Of a DNA stretch of 64,000 nt, positions 13,964 through 27,317 are shown piece after piece (positions within the stretch are counted from its first letter, which is position 1; each line of letters opens with the position of its first letter). The position numbers and the translations under genes were made by a program. The stretch comes from Cruorifilaria tuberocauda (taxonomy: Eukaryota > Nematoda > Chromadorea > Rhabditida > Onchocercidae), in contig JABVXU010000106.1 of NCBI GenBank assembly GCA_013365365.1, positions 1 to 64,000 of the forward strand, given 5' to 3'. The notes beneath the pieces were generated by a model. That model ran no database searches and had not been told where the DNA came from. It worked only from the letters and a program-made list of their open reading frames with translations.

Positions 13964-16131
13964 GGAGGCTTTAATTTAATTGAACGAGGTATATGTGGTT
14001 TTTATTTCTCTCATTATACATTTATGGGACATAATATTTTGGGTCTTATTGCCTTCCTGTTTTGTCTTGGAATATTCGGTTTCTATCTTTTCTATATTTG
14101 GAGAATAATCATTTTATTTATACTGTATTTCTTATTGATTTTACTACAGAGTGCAACAAATTGAGTTTGAATCAAATTCGAATTGCCTACCTAAGTGGTA
14201 CCAGAGTTTGAACTTTCGACAAATATCATATTGCTCCAAAAGGAGAAACTTGTTCCAAAAGTAGCATAATTTACATTTACTTTTCAGAAGGCATGTTTTA
14301 TATTTAATTCCACATTAATTACAGTTGGATTCTTTTGTTCTTTTTCGTTGAATCAAATATGTTGTAGATCAAAACTGTAAATGTTCACTTTCTGGATTTT
14401 TTTTTGTCTTTAATAGAGCTATTTCATTTATTTAATGTTCTCAACAATATATTATTTATTATTTGCAGTGATTTGTTGAAAATATTTTTACTAAGAGAGC
14501 AATACGTGTTCTGAATAGCAATGAACTGGTCAACAATAGTCATATTGAGAAGAAATATAATTAATTTTGTATGACTCCCATATTTCTGAATGAATATTTT
14601 CGAAATTTTTCAGAATCCTTCAAATTTGTATTTCTTTGATTTGCTATAGGTATTTTCTATTGTTCATTCTCTGCACTTCAATTTAATTTGTATGATTGAT
14701 TCCTGTTTTTTTCTATCAAAATCTTCATATACAATCAGTGAAATAATTAATGTATGATAATTAAAATATGTGATACATAAAGAACTGATTCGTCATTGAT
14801 TTCATACATCGACAGCACAATAAATTTGTACCATTTTTAGATTAATTAACTATTATCTTAATTGAGGCATTGTAGAATGGGTGGGAATGATGAGATACAT
14901 TTTATTCGATGAAATTAAAAACAGAATTTCGAAAATAATGAAACTGCAATAAATGTTGTAAACGTAAAGGTAAAATTTTTACGATAATTCTCAAACTATA
15001 TTTTTGTCAAAAAGGTAAAAGTTTTTTTTTTTTTTTTTTGAGAATATATGCCTCACTTCACAATATTTTATTGATTATAATTCAAATGAATTTATTGATC
15101 CGGAAAAAAAAAACCGGATTCATTCGTTAGAATAATAGAATAGGCGATAATCAAATTTGATAAATATCCAAAAAATTAATTGCGATTCTATTCGTAAAAT
15201 TAATGAAAAATGAAAGTATAGGCAATTTTAGTTTACGAAATTATCGATTGCAAATTGCACAAAACTGTAAAGTGTTAGTTTGATAAATAATGTTTGAAGG
15301 TGTGGTGGAGAGAAAGGAATGTTTTCATCGATTCCATGCATTCATAACATTTCTCTCTTCAGAATCTTCAGTAATTTCATATTGTTTTCAAGCAATTATA
15401 CCTATCATTTAAATTATCTGAATTACTTTTAAATTCATTTAAATTATCACAATTTCTCTCTTCTTAACACTATCACTGTTTTTTTTTCTGGCGATTGATA
15501 TCATAAAAAAATAGCGTAATTTCTAATAATTTGAATTATTTTAATTTAATTACAGTTATTTTAACTGATACTCTAATTGATAATTATTATTTATGAAAAT
15601 TTCCAAAAATCACTTTTCATATTACTTTTGACAAATTTATTTTTCGCTTCATTGTTTTTAGGCAGCATTTTCCAATCAGAATTTAAATTGTTATTCGATA
15701 TTGTTTTTCTTACTTTTGTTTTACGCTTACTTTTGTCTTCCGTTTGTTTACTTTTCGTTACCTTTACATATACTTTAGAATTTATTACAGCTTGAATTGT
15801 ATAAGCTGAGTGGAACTTCTTTTATCAAGAGAAGAAAATGAGAGCTTTACTGTCATTTTGTCCTTTTTTGTTTGAAATTCAAACTTTGTATTTTTAAACT
15901 TCCGGAAAGTTTTCTAAATTTAAATTTTATAAATTGATAAAAATCACTATTTGCATTCTGTTATAAAACAGTTGTCAAAATATCAATCGATAAAACAAAT
16001 TACCTTTGAAATCTTTTTTTTGTTTGATTAATCCTGGACCGCTATATATTTAGTTTTGATATGGGAAGTTTCTAGTTAATCAAAAGAAGAATCAATCTTC
16101 TTCACAAATCTTTCAGTGTACAGTTTGCAGA
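13964..16131. other. Intergenic, rme-1 to innexin
   Basis: AT-rich sequence with no supported gene. A 20-odd base T run lies near 15020-15040. An acceptor-like TTTGCAG sits immediately before the innexin start at 16132 and could be a trans-splice site. Confidence 0.55.
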
Positions 16132-16326
16132 ATGTCAGTTGAAGGATTATTAAAATCATTGAAAATAATTAAACCAAAATATGGCGATGATAGCATTGAT
16201 CGTTTGAATTACTTTCTTACCGCTAATTTGCTAGTAGCTGCAAGTACCATTAGCGCCTGGAAAATGTTCGAAGGAAGCGCACTTGAATGTATTCCACCAA
16301 TAAGTTTTCCTAAGTCATGGTATTTG
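16132..16326 (+). CDS. Innexin alternative first exon 1A
   Basis: An open exon of 195 bases (65 codons) runs from ATG 16132 to a GTTAGT donor at 16327, phase 0. It encodes an innexin N-terminus: a short cytoplasmic start, a DD-x-x-DRLNY motif, the first membrane segment, and the extracellular LEC cysteine followed by FPKSW. Exon 1B at 20852 encodes a related N-terminus of exactly the same length, with its donor at the same codon. Both join in phase to the YAENYCW exon at 21340. No further innexin exon lies between 16327 and 20851, so 1A is best read as a mutually exclusive first exon rather than a separate gene. Confidence 0.85.
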
Positions 16327-19300
16327 GTTAGTTTTTTTTCTTTTAGTTTTTTATTTTCATGAAAGAGGAACGAACGGTAAGGAAAATTTTAAAATTTGTT
16401 CGTTAAATATATGAAAATTTAATTAGTTAATTAGTAGTGAGAGGGTGTACTGCACTAATTCTTCTGTTTTTAACATATTAATTAATTAGTAGTAATTAGT
16501 AATTAGTTTTGTTCATTTAATATATACTGAATATATTCATTTCAAATATGAATAATTCTTCATATCAGGCTAAATTTTAGTTTGTAAATATCTATCGATT
16601 ATAAAAAGTATTACGGTAATTCATCAATGATCAATGAAGCGAAAAATAAAATGTTTTTAAAATTATTTAATCATCAAAATCCCTATTCGTTCTATCCCAT
16701 TATCTTTTTTTTTTTCGAAAAGTAATTCAGATAGTGATATTATAGTGATATTATGTTATGAAATTAATCACAAAATCGATAAATTATTATTAATTACATA
16801 CCTTTTACCTATAGTATCATTCAGCGATAGCACATGTTTAATGTTATTATCAGTGATTAATTTGATAATTGTCAACGACGTATTGGCGCATTTCCGGGAA
16901 GAGACAGGTTGAGGTTGGGTATATTGAATAACTTATATGTTTATGAATATTTCAAATATGACCATTATCATTCCATCATTTCACATCGTTGAATGACTAA
17001 TCAAATTTCTCATATTGCATCTTTCCTCTCTATTTGATTCGTATTACATTCATGATAACAATCATTACGCATGTCTTATCATATCACTAATTATCACAAA
17101 TTATATTATACTATCATCTAAATCATTGTTTATATTCAGCGGTAAAGTAATTTCACAAATAAGAAATGCTGAAGTGGTTTGATAAGAATGATTTAGTTTG
17201 CTCTTCAGCATCTCTTCAACAGATACTGCTTTAACTGTTCTCTTGCATATTAGCATCTCTTTTTTTTCTTTCATAAAAAATATTTGAAATTAAAAATAAT
17301 TATTATTGGGATTTTTGACGGAAAATATCTTTTAAATAAATATGATGCAGCACTAGATAAGTTTAAGTATTAGTCATTAAAATGTGATATCATTAATTTA
17401 AATTTATTAAATAAATAATAGGAGAATAAACGATGAAGAAGAGAGAGAGAGAGAGAGAGAGGAGGGGAAGAAAAAGAAAATATAAAAATTTATTGACGCT
17501 GATTTTTATCGTATTTTTTCAGACGAAATCATTATCATATGAAGAAATTGTGAAGTAAAAAAAGTGCTCAAACACATTTCAAATTGATCTTTTGAAATGG
17601 AATAGAATGTAATGAAATGAAATGAATAGAAATGAAATGAAATGAATAGAAATGAAATGAAATGGAATGGAATAAAGGATTCTATTACACTCTTCCGATA
17701 TTTCCTATTGCTTGCTTCAGTGATTGTAGAAAGGAAGAACTGAACTATCAATTCGTCTATATAGTCAAGAATAACATCTGTTCCTTCTTCAATTTATTAT
17801 TCACTTTACTTTACTTATCTTTTTCCCTCTTAAATAGTATTATACCGGAATTCTTGAAGTTATATCTCATCTGATCCAGTAGACTTGTTTCTTTAAAATT
17901 CTCCGAAATAATACTGTTATCTCTTAATCATCGATCAATTCGAAAAAAAAAAACTTGACAATATGAATTTATTCTCAAATCACACTAATTACTCAATCTA
18001 TTACTTAAATAAAAGTTTATCATTTAAGTAAGTAATGTTATGCTCAATATAAAGATAGTCTTAATTCTTCCACTTGACAATTCAAAACACTTTACACAAA
18101 GTTTGCACAAATATAAAATTTAAACAGTGTTCACTTCGATCGTTAAATAGAATGAAAAAAATCCCATCAAAAACTGTTCAAACAATTTTATTTAGCTCAC
18201 ATTTTTTCTGTCTCTATCTCTATCTCTCTCTCCCTCTCTCTCTCTCTTTGCTACGATCACAATATTTTTCACTTTCTTTTCAACTTTTAAAATACTTGAT
18301 TTGAACGAATGCTAGCAAATCGTCTCGAATATTTATTACTTTTCATATTTCCTCGATTATCATCAAAATTTTCTATTAATTTCGCAATCAAATTTCTTGT
18401 ATTTTTCTTTTTCATTAACAAAAAAAGAAAGAAAATTATTGATTCACAAATTTGATTTATGATCGTTTTCCTTTTTTTCAAATTCATGTGATCTTTACCG
18501 ACAATGATCATGATGATGATGATGTTAATTTGAAAAACGATTGAAATCATTTCTATAAATAAGTTTTTCACTTTTAAAAGATACGGATAGATATTATCAG
18601 TAAGATTTTAGTTACTGATTACATGAAATAAACTGTATGGAATATATATCACAATTCATTTTATCGAGTATAAAATTTTCATAATTAAAATTATAACTAC
18701 TTTAAAAAGTACAAAATTTAACTTTGTCATGGCTACTAGATTGTAGAAGTATTATATTTACAAAGGTAGAATCGCATAAGCAGTTCAAGTCTATACTTAG
18801 TAAGCTTAGTAAAAAAAAAATCGGAAACATCTTCTACCCAAATATTTTATCTAATAAACTAATCTTATTTTTGAACTATCAATTGATTACTCACATTTCC
18901 TAAAAAGTTTGTGATTACATCAGAAATTTGTTGACTTTCGAAAGATGCTGATAGATATTATCAGTAAAAATGTTGCTATTGACTACGTGAAATAAACTTT
19001 ACGGATATCACAAATACGAAATTCTATCTTCATGAACTTATCTCCCAAAAAAAAGTTTTTAAAATAGTAAAGATATTTTGCAGGAAAGGTTAACCTATCT
19101 ATCATATTGGTCACTTTTAATACTAATACTGATAGCACGATGCTTACATTCCCAAATAGTTCAATGATTGAAGGATGGAATTTGTTAAACTATTAGAAAG
19201 CAGTTGCTTACGTCAATTTCACTCAATTCATTTCTTCAGCACTTTTTTTTTTCTTATAATAAACTTTTCTTTATTTTTGCAAGAAGAAAAAACGGTAATA

Positions 19301-19400
19301 AAGTTAGTTAAATTGAAGTGATAAGGTTTGATGATATTTAGATAACAGTTGAAACTTATCAAAAAAAAGGAAAATTTTCTCCTATAATCTTTTATAATCC

Positions 19401-19441
<41 letters not shown>

Positions 19442-20851
19442 GTAATCGATAATTTTGTGATGGTTTTCCTTTTGTTTGTTTATTAAGCTTAAGCACGATA
19501 TCAATATTAATAATGATCTGAAAGGAAAATTAATTGTTACAATTCTATAAAAACATAATATCAAAAGCATAGCAAAGATTTCTTAAAGCTTATATATTTC
19601 ACGCTATACTAATTTGAATATTTCAATTTTATAAATTTGATAAAGTTATAAAGATTAATCTTTCCTTCAATCTGATTTGATTAATTTAGATTGATAAGAA
19701 AATAATTCCATTTGATGATGTGAAGTTTAATCATTGATACTAATTTGATTTTCACTGATAATGATGTGTATGTAATATTTTTAAGATTCGAGGAACTTCC
19801 ATAAGCACCGAATTTGAAGACTTCTAGATAATTTCCATTCATTTCTTATTTCCAGAATGTATGCAATATAATCTACCGGAAATTATTAACCGGTTTCCTG
19901 TAGGGTGAATTTATTTCGCATAGTAGGTTTAATTCTTCTCCTTTTTCTCTCTCATCGTTCTGTCACTTGGTCTTCTTACTGATATGATATGATGTAACCA
20001 AACTTTTACTTAATAGTAATAATTTAAATTTCAATTTCTTGTCTAGTAGATAGGTAGGTTATAATTTGCAAAAGTGAAAGATTGCTGATTTATAAAGTTG
20101 TTTATTTTTTGTTTGTGCATTCATGGCAGGTAATTAATCATTTTGATCAATTTAACCAATTTTTTGTTGAGGTAAAATGGTTAGTTGAGAGAAAATAATT
20201 TTCAGTAAGGTTTATAATAAGGAATATTCGATGATACGATGCATTTTGCATTATTTGATACAATTATTATTTAATGAAAATTGTCTTCGTAATGATTTAT
20301 AATGATGATAATAACAGTGATGATTAATAATTACACTAGTCGATTCATTTTACATTATTTTTCTTAAAATGCTTTTTTTCAACTTCGAAACTTTGATTAC
20401 TTTTATTTTCATTTTTTAAAGTTTTCCAAGTTTCGAAATTGTTTTTCACAAATGAAATCGTTTCTTCATAACTATTGGAAAGTTTTCCAATTTATCATAT
20501 TTAATCACATATGCTTCAAAAAAAAAAGAATGTAAAAGTAAAAAATATGAAAAGGAAGAAAAAAGAGTAATATCTCAAAAATTCCTAGATTCTCTATTAT
20601 TATTTAATTAGTTCAAATTAATTTAATGTTATATCATTAATACACTTCTGTATTGATCCATTTATTTATTTGTAAATATATTGAAATCCTAAAATGGATG
20701 TCAATTAGGCATTTATTTTATTTTGAAAATGATTTTATTTTCTTTTTTTTTTTTTTGTAAAACGGAATTTAAAATTTCGATTTATCGATTGCGATCGCTA
20801 ATGTTTCAATTTTGTGATGCAATATTAAGTAAGAGAGATGTATACTAATAG
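16327..20851. repeat. Innexin first intron: simple repeats and a diverged duplication
   Basis: No coding exon was found. The interval holds (GA)n at about 17441-17462, an AATGA/AATGG-type pentamer tract at about 17585-17670, (TC)n at about 18205-18247, (AG)n at about 19403-19440, and a roughly 65-base direct repeat (about 18577-18640 and 18941-19004) sharing GATAGATATTATCAGTAA. It is expected to contain the promoter of exon 1B. Confidence 0.7.
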
Positions 20852-23800
20852 ATGATGATTGAATCATTGATTTCGATGATTCGGTATTTATCACCGAAAG
20901 AGGACGATGATGCTACCGATCGGTTGCATTACCTTTATACCAGTAATATTCTACTTGCATTTGCTGTACTGATAAGTTTCAAGCAATTTGGTGGTCGACC
21001 GCTGGAATGCATGTTTCCTAGCAAATTTCCTGGATCGTGGGAACAAGTGCTTTTTTTTCTTGAAATTGAAAAAAATGCATTTAAAAAATTTTCTAAATTT
21101 TACGGTGATAAGAGGAAATGCAATTAATAATAGCAGAATGATAAATGAAATTGAAAGATTAGGACTGGAATTAAGCGAATTTCAGTGCAGTACATCTTCC
21201 AGCTATGCTGATAATCATTATTAATCAATTGTTACACTAATTTATTAATCTGATTTAGAGAATTAAAATTTTCCAAATATTTAAATTTGAACAAAAGTTA
21301 AAAAGTAATACCATGCTGCTATAGTAATTATTAATTTAGTACGCAGAAAATTATTGTTGGTCACGTGATACCTATTACGTACAACCGGATGTTCACGTAG
21401 CAACAATAAAAGAGGAAGAAAGATATACACCGGAACGACAATTGTCTTATTACAAATGGGTACCATTCTTTTTACTTCTACAAGCTGCGTGTTTCCGTCT
21501 ACCAAGTATATTCTGGAATTACTTATCATTTAGTTCAGGTAAGTATTCAGTTCAAGCAAATTTTATCTCTATTTTATATGATAGAATTTATTTAATTTAT
21601 TTTAAGCGAGATGAATTGTTTTACTTTGCTTTTCGTTTTGTCTAAGAAAGATTTGCCTTTTCTTGTATTCAGGAATACGAATTCATGAAATAGTCGAAAA
21701 AGCAATGGATCCATCAAATCTCGATGAAAATACCAGAAGACAAAATATTGAAGCTTTAACACGACATATGCAAAATGCTTTAAAATTTCATCGAAGAATT
21801 CTAAAGTTCGACTAATCTTTAACCTTTAGTCTTATTTTCTTTTCTAATCGAATTATTTTCATTTCAGTAATTTGATTATTTCGATGAGGACAGCAAATTT
21901 TTGCAGGCGAAAAATTGAAGTTCATAAACGATTGAAATTTTTAAATGTTCGCTATACGGCATTTTTCATATCATTGATGTATTTGGTTACTAAAACATTA
22001 TATCTTGCTAATGCAACTTTACAACTTTGCGTACTTAACAAGTAAATTGGTTTTTTTTTTCATCTTTTCTTGTCCAAAAAAAAGTTTTGCTTCCTTATTT
22101 ACTAAGACAATTTGGTTTAGGAAACAGAATTTTCCAGAATTATCAGTAAAATTCATCATTTTGTTATGAAATTGGAATAGATATCTCATACTTAATATTA
22201 GCTAAAATTAAATTATTATTAAATATTTTACTCTATTATAGTTTTTTCATTTAATTTGCTATTAATTTGTTGCAGTCATTTAATTGAATATTTTGATGAA
22301 TTCAAAAATTTGATCAACTTGAAAATTTTAGATTTTTACGAACAGACGTAAATAGTTGGTACGGTTTTGATGTAATTAAAGATATTATAAACGGTACCGA
22401 ATGGACAACATCCGGTTATTTTCCACGTGTTTCAGTCTGTGACTTTACGGTTTGTGTGCATAAATGTTATAATCACTGACAACTGATAACACACTGATTT
22501 GATTAAGAGAAGAGAAGATAGGGAACAATTTTGAAAATTCAAGTTTAATTAGATTTGGAATGTTTTTAGGTTCGGCAAGTTGGTAACATTCAGCGATATT
22601 CTGTCCAATGTGTTTTAGTTATTAATATGTTCAATGAAAAAATTTTTGTTTTTCTTTGGTTCTGGTACCTAATCCTTGTCATCTGTACTATTTTATCATT
22701 ATTTTACTGGCTCATTGTTCTTACATGTTCATGTTTTGGTCGTTGGTTCATTTCACAAAGTTTGGAATTAACTGAAATGAAATTTGATCCCGACAGTAAG
22801 TACTTGTTAGCTTAAATCTCACGTGCTATTTTTTTTCCTTCTTTTTGAATTTTGAAATTATTCGATAGTTTAAATTCAAAGTTATTTCTTAAAATTGTTT
22901 TAATTATTTTAAATTATCTTAATTATCCTTATCAACTTAACTAACTTAATTATCTTTAATTTCTTGAAATCGCTTAAAACAGGAAAGGAAGTCCGATCAT
23001 TTATAAAATTTAATTATAGTGATTGTTTCTAAAATAAATCAATTACAAACTTTTATGATACTGAATAATCCTTCATATTCTCTTTAATTTGAAATTATTA
23101 CTTGAATTGATCAAGTTTCATGACATATTTGAAAATCACTTATTAATTCAATTTTATAAATAATCGCTTATTTCCAACAAAGTGATTAGGTTGATATTAG
23201 AAGGATAGAAATAAAATTTTTATCAAATAAATGTTTAAATTTCAATTTTTTTCATTAAACAATAATTGTAATGACTGTTACTAATAAATTTCTATTTTAT
23301 GAAGTGAATTTTAGCTAAAGCAAAAGAAGTGGATCGATTTGTGCGAAGTTACCTGCGATGTGATGGTTTGTTTGTGTTACGTATGGTGGAAATTCATGCC
23401 GGTGTACTTTTCGTCACCGATCTGATACTATCACTTTGGAATGCTTTTTATGAAGTTGAAGAAAAGGTATTTCTTCCTTCTTTCAAGGATTTACTCTCTT
23501 CTTTTCTCTTTCTTTCCCACTATGGATTTACCTGTATTTCTCTCGGCAAGTAAAATCCTTTAAAATTATATTTTTTTCTTGAAATTTATTTGAAAGAATG
23601 AGAAATTTGCGTAATTAAGAATGTCTGATAATTGTAGCTTCATGGTAAGTTTTTGATTGAAAGATTTTAAATTGCTAATTACAATTATTTAGCTTTCTGA
23701 AAGATCAATGGATTATTGTAAGCAAAATTCTACTAATTCATTCCAAGTTGATTGCTCACCTGACAACACAACCGGAAAGGAAAAATTTATTCGCGTACGG

Positions 23801-23899
23801 AAAGCAACGAAAGAATTAAAAATTGCTGCTGAACCGAGTTCGATGTTGGTTCCACTGATATCGGAAAATTCACAACAGGACAGAACTGAGAGTGTATAA
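20852..23899 (+). CDS. Innexin gap-junction protein (exon 1B to end)
   Basis: Eight exons: 20852-21046, 21340-21538, 21673-21805, 21907-22041, 22332-22449, 22570-22795, 23315-23466, 23693-23899 (454 residues). Innexins form gap junctions and hemichannels. Family marks are DRLHY in the N-terminus, YAENYCW in the first extracellular loop, YKWVPF before the second membrane segment, FPRVSVCDF and the VINMFNEKIF stretch in the last third, followed by a membrane segment. The cytoplasmic loop with LKFHRRILKRK resembles the C. elegans INX-10/INX-11 group, judged from memory. The tail is short and polar. The first codon could be either of two adjacent ATGs (20852 or 20855). Exon 3 uses an unusual GTTCGA donor, supported by phase and family sequence. 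Confidence 0.93.
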
Positions 23900-24218
23900 A
23901 TTGTTATTACTATTATGAAATATTATATTTACTTTATCATGATCTCTTCTTTTCACTTATAATTTTATCATTCTAAAATTAGGAGAATTTATAATTTAAA
24001 TTGAATTCGGGAAAATCATATACATTGGTGTAAATTTAGCTTTCATTTTTCATTAAACATTTGGTTTCATAGGTTCTGTTTACTTGCAACGGAAATTAAC
24101 TACCATTGTAAATTCAACAAAATCATTTTCAGATTATCATTCGATAACTGAAATCGTAATAATTGGTACTATTTTACTAATTTGCAAAAGAGATAGAATA
24201 AGAATAGATAAAAATTAT

Positions 24219-24224
24219 AATAAA
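24219..24224 (+). promoter_or_regulatory. Candidate poly(A) signal of innexin
   Basis: AATAAA lies about 320 bases after the innexin stop on the same strand. Other AT-rich variants are nearby, so the assignment is tentative. Confidence 0.35.
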
Positions 24225-27200
24225 TCTCATTTTGCCTTTTGTACAAATAATTAAAAATAGTATAAGTCGTTGAAATTTCACTAATAATTTGAAAATGATT
24301 TTGTTGAATTCACAACAATGTTAGTTAGTATCCGCAAGAGAATCAGAATCTATTTTTTCATTTTAACTTAACTAATTCTAGCTTATCTATTTTCCATTCT
24401 AACTTAATTATTATTACAATTCGTTTATGAAATTAAAATTTCTTAAAAACTTAAAAATAAATCATTTTAACAAAAAATAAATATAAATCACTTTTACCGG
24501 TAGTTTCACATCTCATATCACATGAATTTTATAGATAAAATTTATTTCTAGGCTTCATTTAAATGTCTAAACTTTTTCATCACTTATTATCGTTTTAAAT
24601 ATAGCAAACCATAAATTGCATTTTCAATTTGTCCTGCATTTAATTCATCTTTAAGGCTAAGAAGAAACTAAAAAAGCAAATGCGTTATCTTCTGCTGATG
24701 AATTGGCAGGGTTTCTTTTTTCTTCATATTAAACTTTTGATTTGGAATGTGATATTTCAATTCTGTTTCAAATTAGTCTTGATCAATGATATTCTTCACT
24801 TTATCATTTTATCATGCCTTTTATTCCAAGTGCTGAAGTTTTAGTTTAAATTTCATTTATTTTCTTCACTACCAAACAAAATTTCGTTTGTAATTAAAAA
24901 AAGACAACTCCTCGGGTTTCAAATTGAATGTGATAGGAATCACAACTGTGAAAGTGATAAAGAATAGTTGCTTTGAATTTGTCAAGCATCAAATTTTAAT
25001 TTTCTCTCAATTCAAATTAATTAAACTTTCCGCCTACTTAGGTACTATTACTTTTCATTTAATTAGTGAAATATGATGAAAAATCTTCAAGGTTGTGCCT
25101 TTCTTTCTATTGTTAACTTTTGATATCGCTTAATGCTTCCAACAATGTGTTATATCTCTTTTTTTTGTTAATTACAAATAAATTAATGAAATATTGTTGT
25201 GCAAAAGTCAAAAAATAAACCACGTAAGTGTCATTTGCTAGGAACTCACGTGGAGGAATTATTTATGTTACGAGTAATATCACGAGAAACAACATGCTAT
25301 CAACGTATTTTGATAAATTAAAACTGAACTATTCACTTATTTTTTTTAAAGTACAAATAAAGATTTGATCAGATTTCAGTTACTGTACGGATATGTAACG
25401 GCCTTAACGGTTTCTTATTTTCATGTATAACTTGAAATTGAAACAGGAAGTAATTTTTTCAGATGTCTCAACGAATTCATTGACAGAAATGATACAAATC
25501 GCGTCCATCGATAATCGAAAAGTGCAATACAATAAATTGGATGAATAAAGAAATTCGTTCTTACTTTTCTTGAAGTTTTATTTATTTACAATTGTGAACT
25601 CTCAGGACTTTGGTTTATTATCTAATTGTTTTTATTTCGTAATCCATCACATTGTTACATACTAAATTCGTAACGCTAAATTAATCATGCAATTGACTTT
25701 ACGCAATAATCAATAATCAATTATGCAATTGATTATACAATTAACGTTACTGTTGTCATAACTTCAATTTTAACTTTAACTTCATCTGACTCATCACTTA
25801 ATTACTCTTTTCTAGTTAAAATTTTGATCTGTTTCATTTCCAATCAAATCCCTTCTCGGATATTTCTCATGAATCATCAATCATTCATTTCACATGAAGC
25901 GCATCTGCTATTCTATATTGCAAGCTAATCATACATTTCTTCCTCCAACGTCATACATATCATCAAACATTCACTGAACATCTCTTTTATCACCGCGAAA
26001 TATCTTTCTAATACAAAAAGTTTAATGCTACATATATCACATATCGATGATTCTCTTCAAATTGCTAATTTTAAATTTGAATTTTTTGCTTTAAAAATTT
26101 AGCATCAATTCGACTTTCATCATGCTGATGAGAAAAAGCCGTTATCACATATCAGCGGAAATATCGTGTTATTTGTCACTGAAGAGAAATATAAAAGTAG
26201 CCAATGAATATTTAAGTATTTTGAAATTTTCGATCATATCACGAAGGAATGAATTGAACGGATCACTTCCAGTAGTTTATCACTGGTGGAAGCGGAAGGA
26301 ATTCGAATTGCTACATTAACAGTTCAGCAGATTTCATTAGGATAGATATCATATCTTTCATGTTACAACTATTATCATGTTATTATGTTACAACTATCGA
26401 AGGACGTTAACTGTAATTTTACCGATCTCTTCAATGTTCTTCACTTACTGCCTATTTTATGAAGAATTTTACTGTTCCAATGCAAAAAGCTTTTTTATTA
26501 ATTGATTAAGTGAAGAATTTCGAAATTTGAAATAGCATGAGCTATTTCATGCTATTTCGAAATCCTCGAAAGTGGCATCATCAAGCAATGCGGGATGAAT
26601 CGTTCGTTGATAGATCCAATCACCGATCATCCAATCTCATATATTATTATGCCAATCAATCTCTTCCATCATCAAAAAAAGACTGAGAAAAAGAGAGTGG
26701 GAGGTATCGAACGCATTTCTTTTGTAGTAAAGTCGCTCTCTCTCTCTCTCTTTCTCTTTCTTTCTTCTCTCCCTCTCTCTATCTTTCATTAAGCTGAAAG
26801 GCCAAAGGTGAAGATTCAAGGTAAGACCAATCTTTTAGCACAAAAGTATTCATACGGTTCCTTTTCCGTATTCCTAGTTTATGTATTATCACTATCTCCT
26901 ACCTTTCCTTCCTATACATATGTCGTGCGTGTGCGTGTGTGCCTCTGTGTCCGTCTACGTCTGCGTTACACAAAATTGGAATTTGAAACATTGAAGCGTT
27001 TCATGACCTCTGGACGTTGTCGAATTTACAACTCTCCGATTAATTATCAAATTACACACATCCTTTCTTCCCTGTTCTTTAATGTTCCTTTCCAACTGAC
27101 GTACGTGCTCCGTTATGAAACGCTTCATACACGTAATGGATGTAATATTCACATAGTATTGTATTTTCTTACTTTGAAATTTGTTATATAAATGTGAATT

Positions 27201-27317
27201 TGAAATTGTATATAGTTATGAAATTAGAAGGATTTAGAAGTTGCGAATGAATAAGGTAGAAGGATTAAAAGTAATAACGTAATTTAAACATTTCAGGAAG
27301 TCAGTAATTGAATCTGA
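24225..27317. other. Intergenic, innexin to SPT2
   Basis: No supported gene. Contains a short perfect hairpin (26529-26558), a TC-rich microsatellite (about 26731-26780) and a GT-rich patch (about 26924-26960). Short open frames here overlap the simple repeats and look like chance. Confidence 0.55.
26529..26558. repeat. 12 bp inverted repeat (hairpin)
   Basis: GAAATAGCATGA and its reverse complement TCATGCTATTTC are separated by six bases. The flanks CGAAAT and CGAAATC add partial symmetry. It sits between genes and could be a transposon remnant end or a structured transcript. No function can be assigned. Confidence 0.8.

Noticed and set aside
26595..27191. Overlapping open frames before SPT2
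   Set aside because: They run through TC and GT simple repeats and lack motifs; the SPT2 start at 27318 is independent of them.
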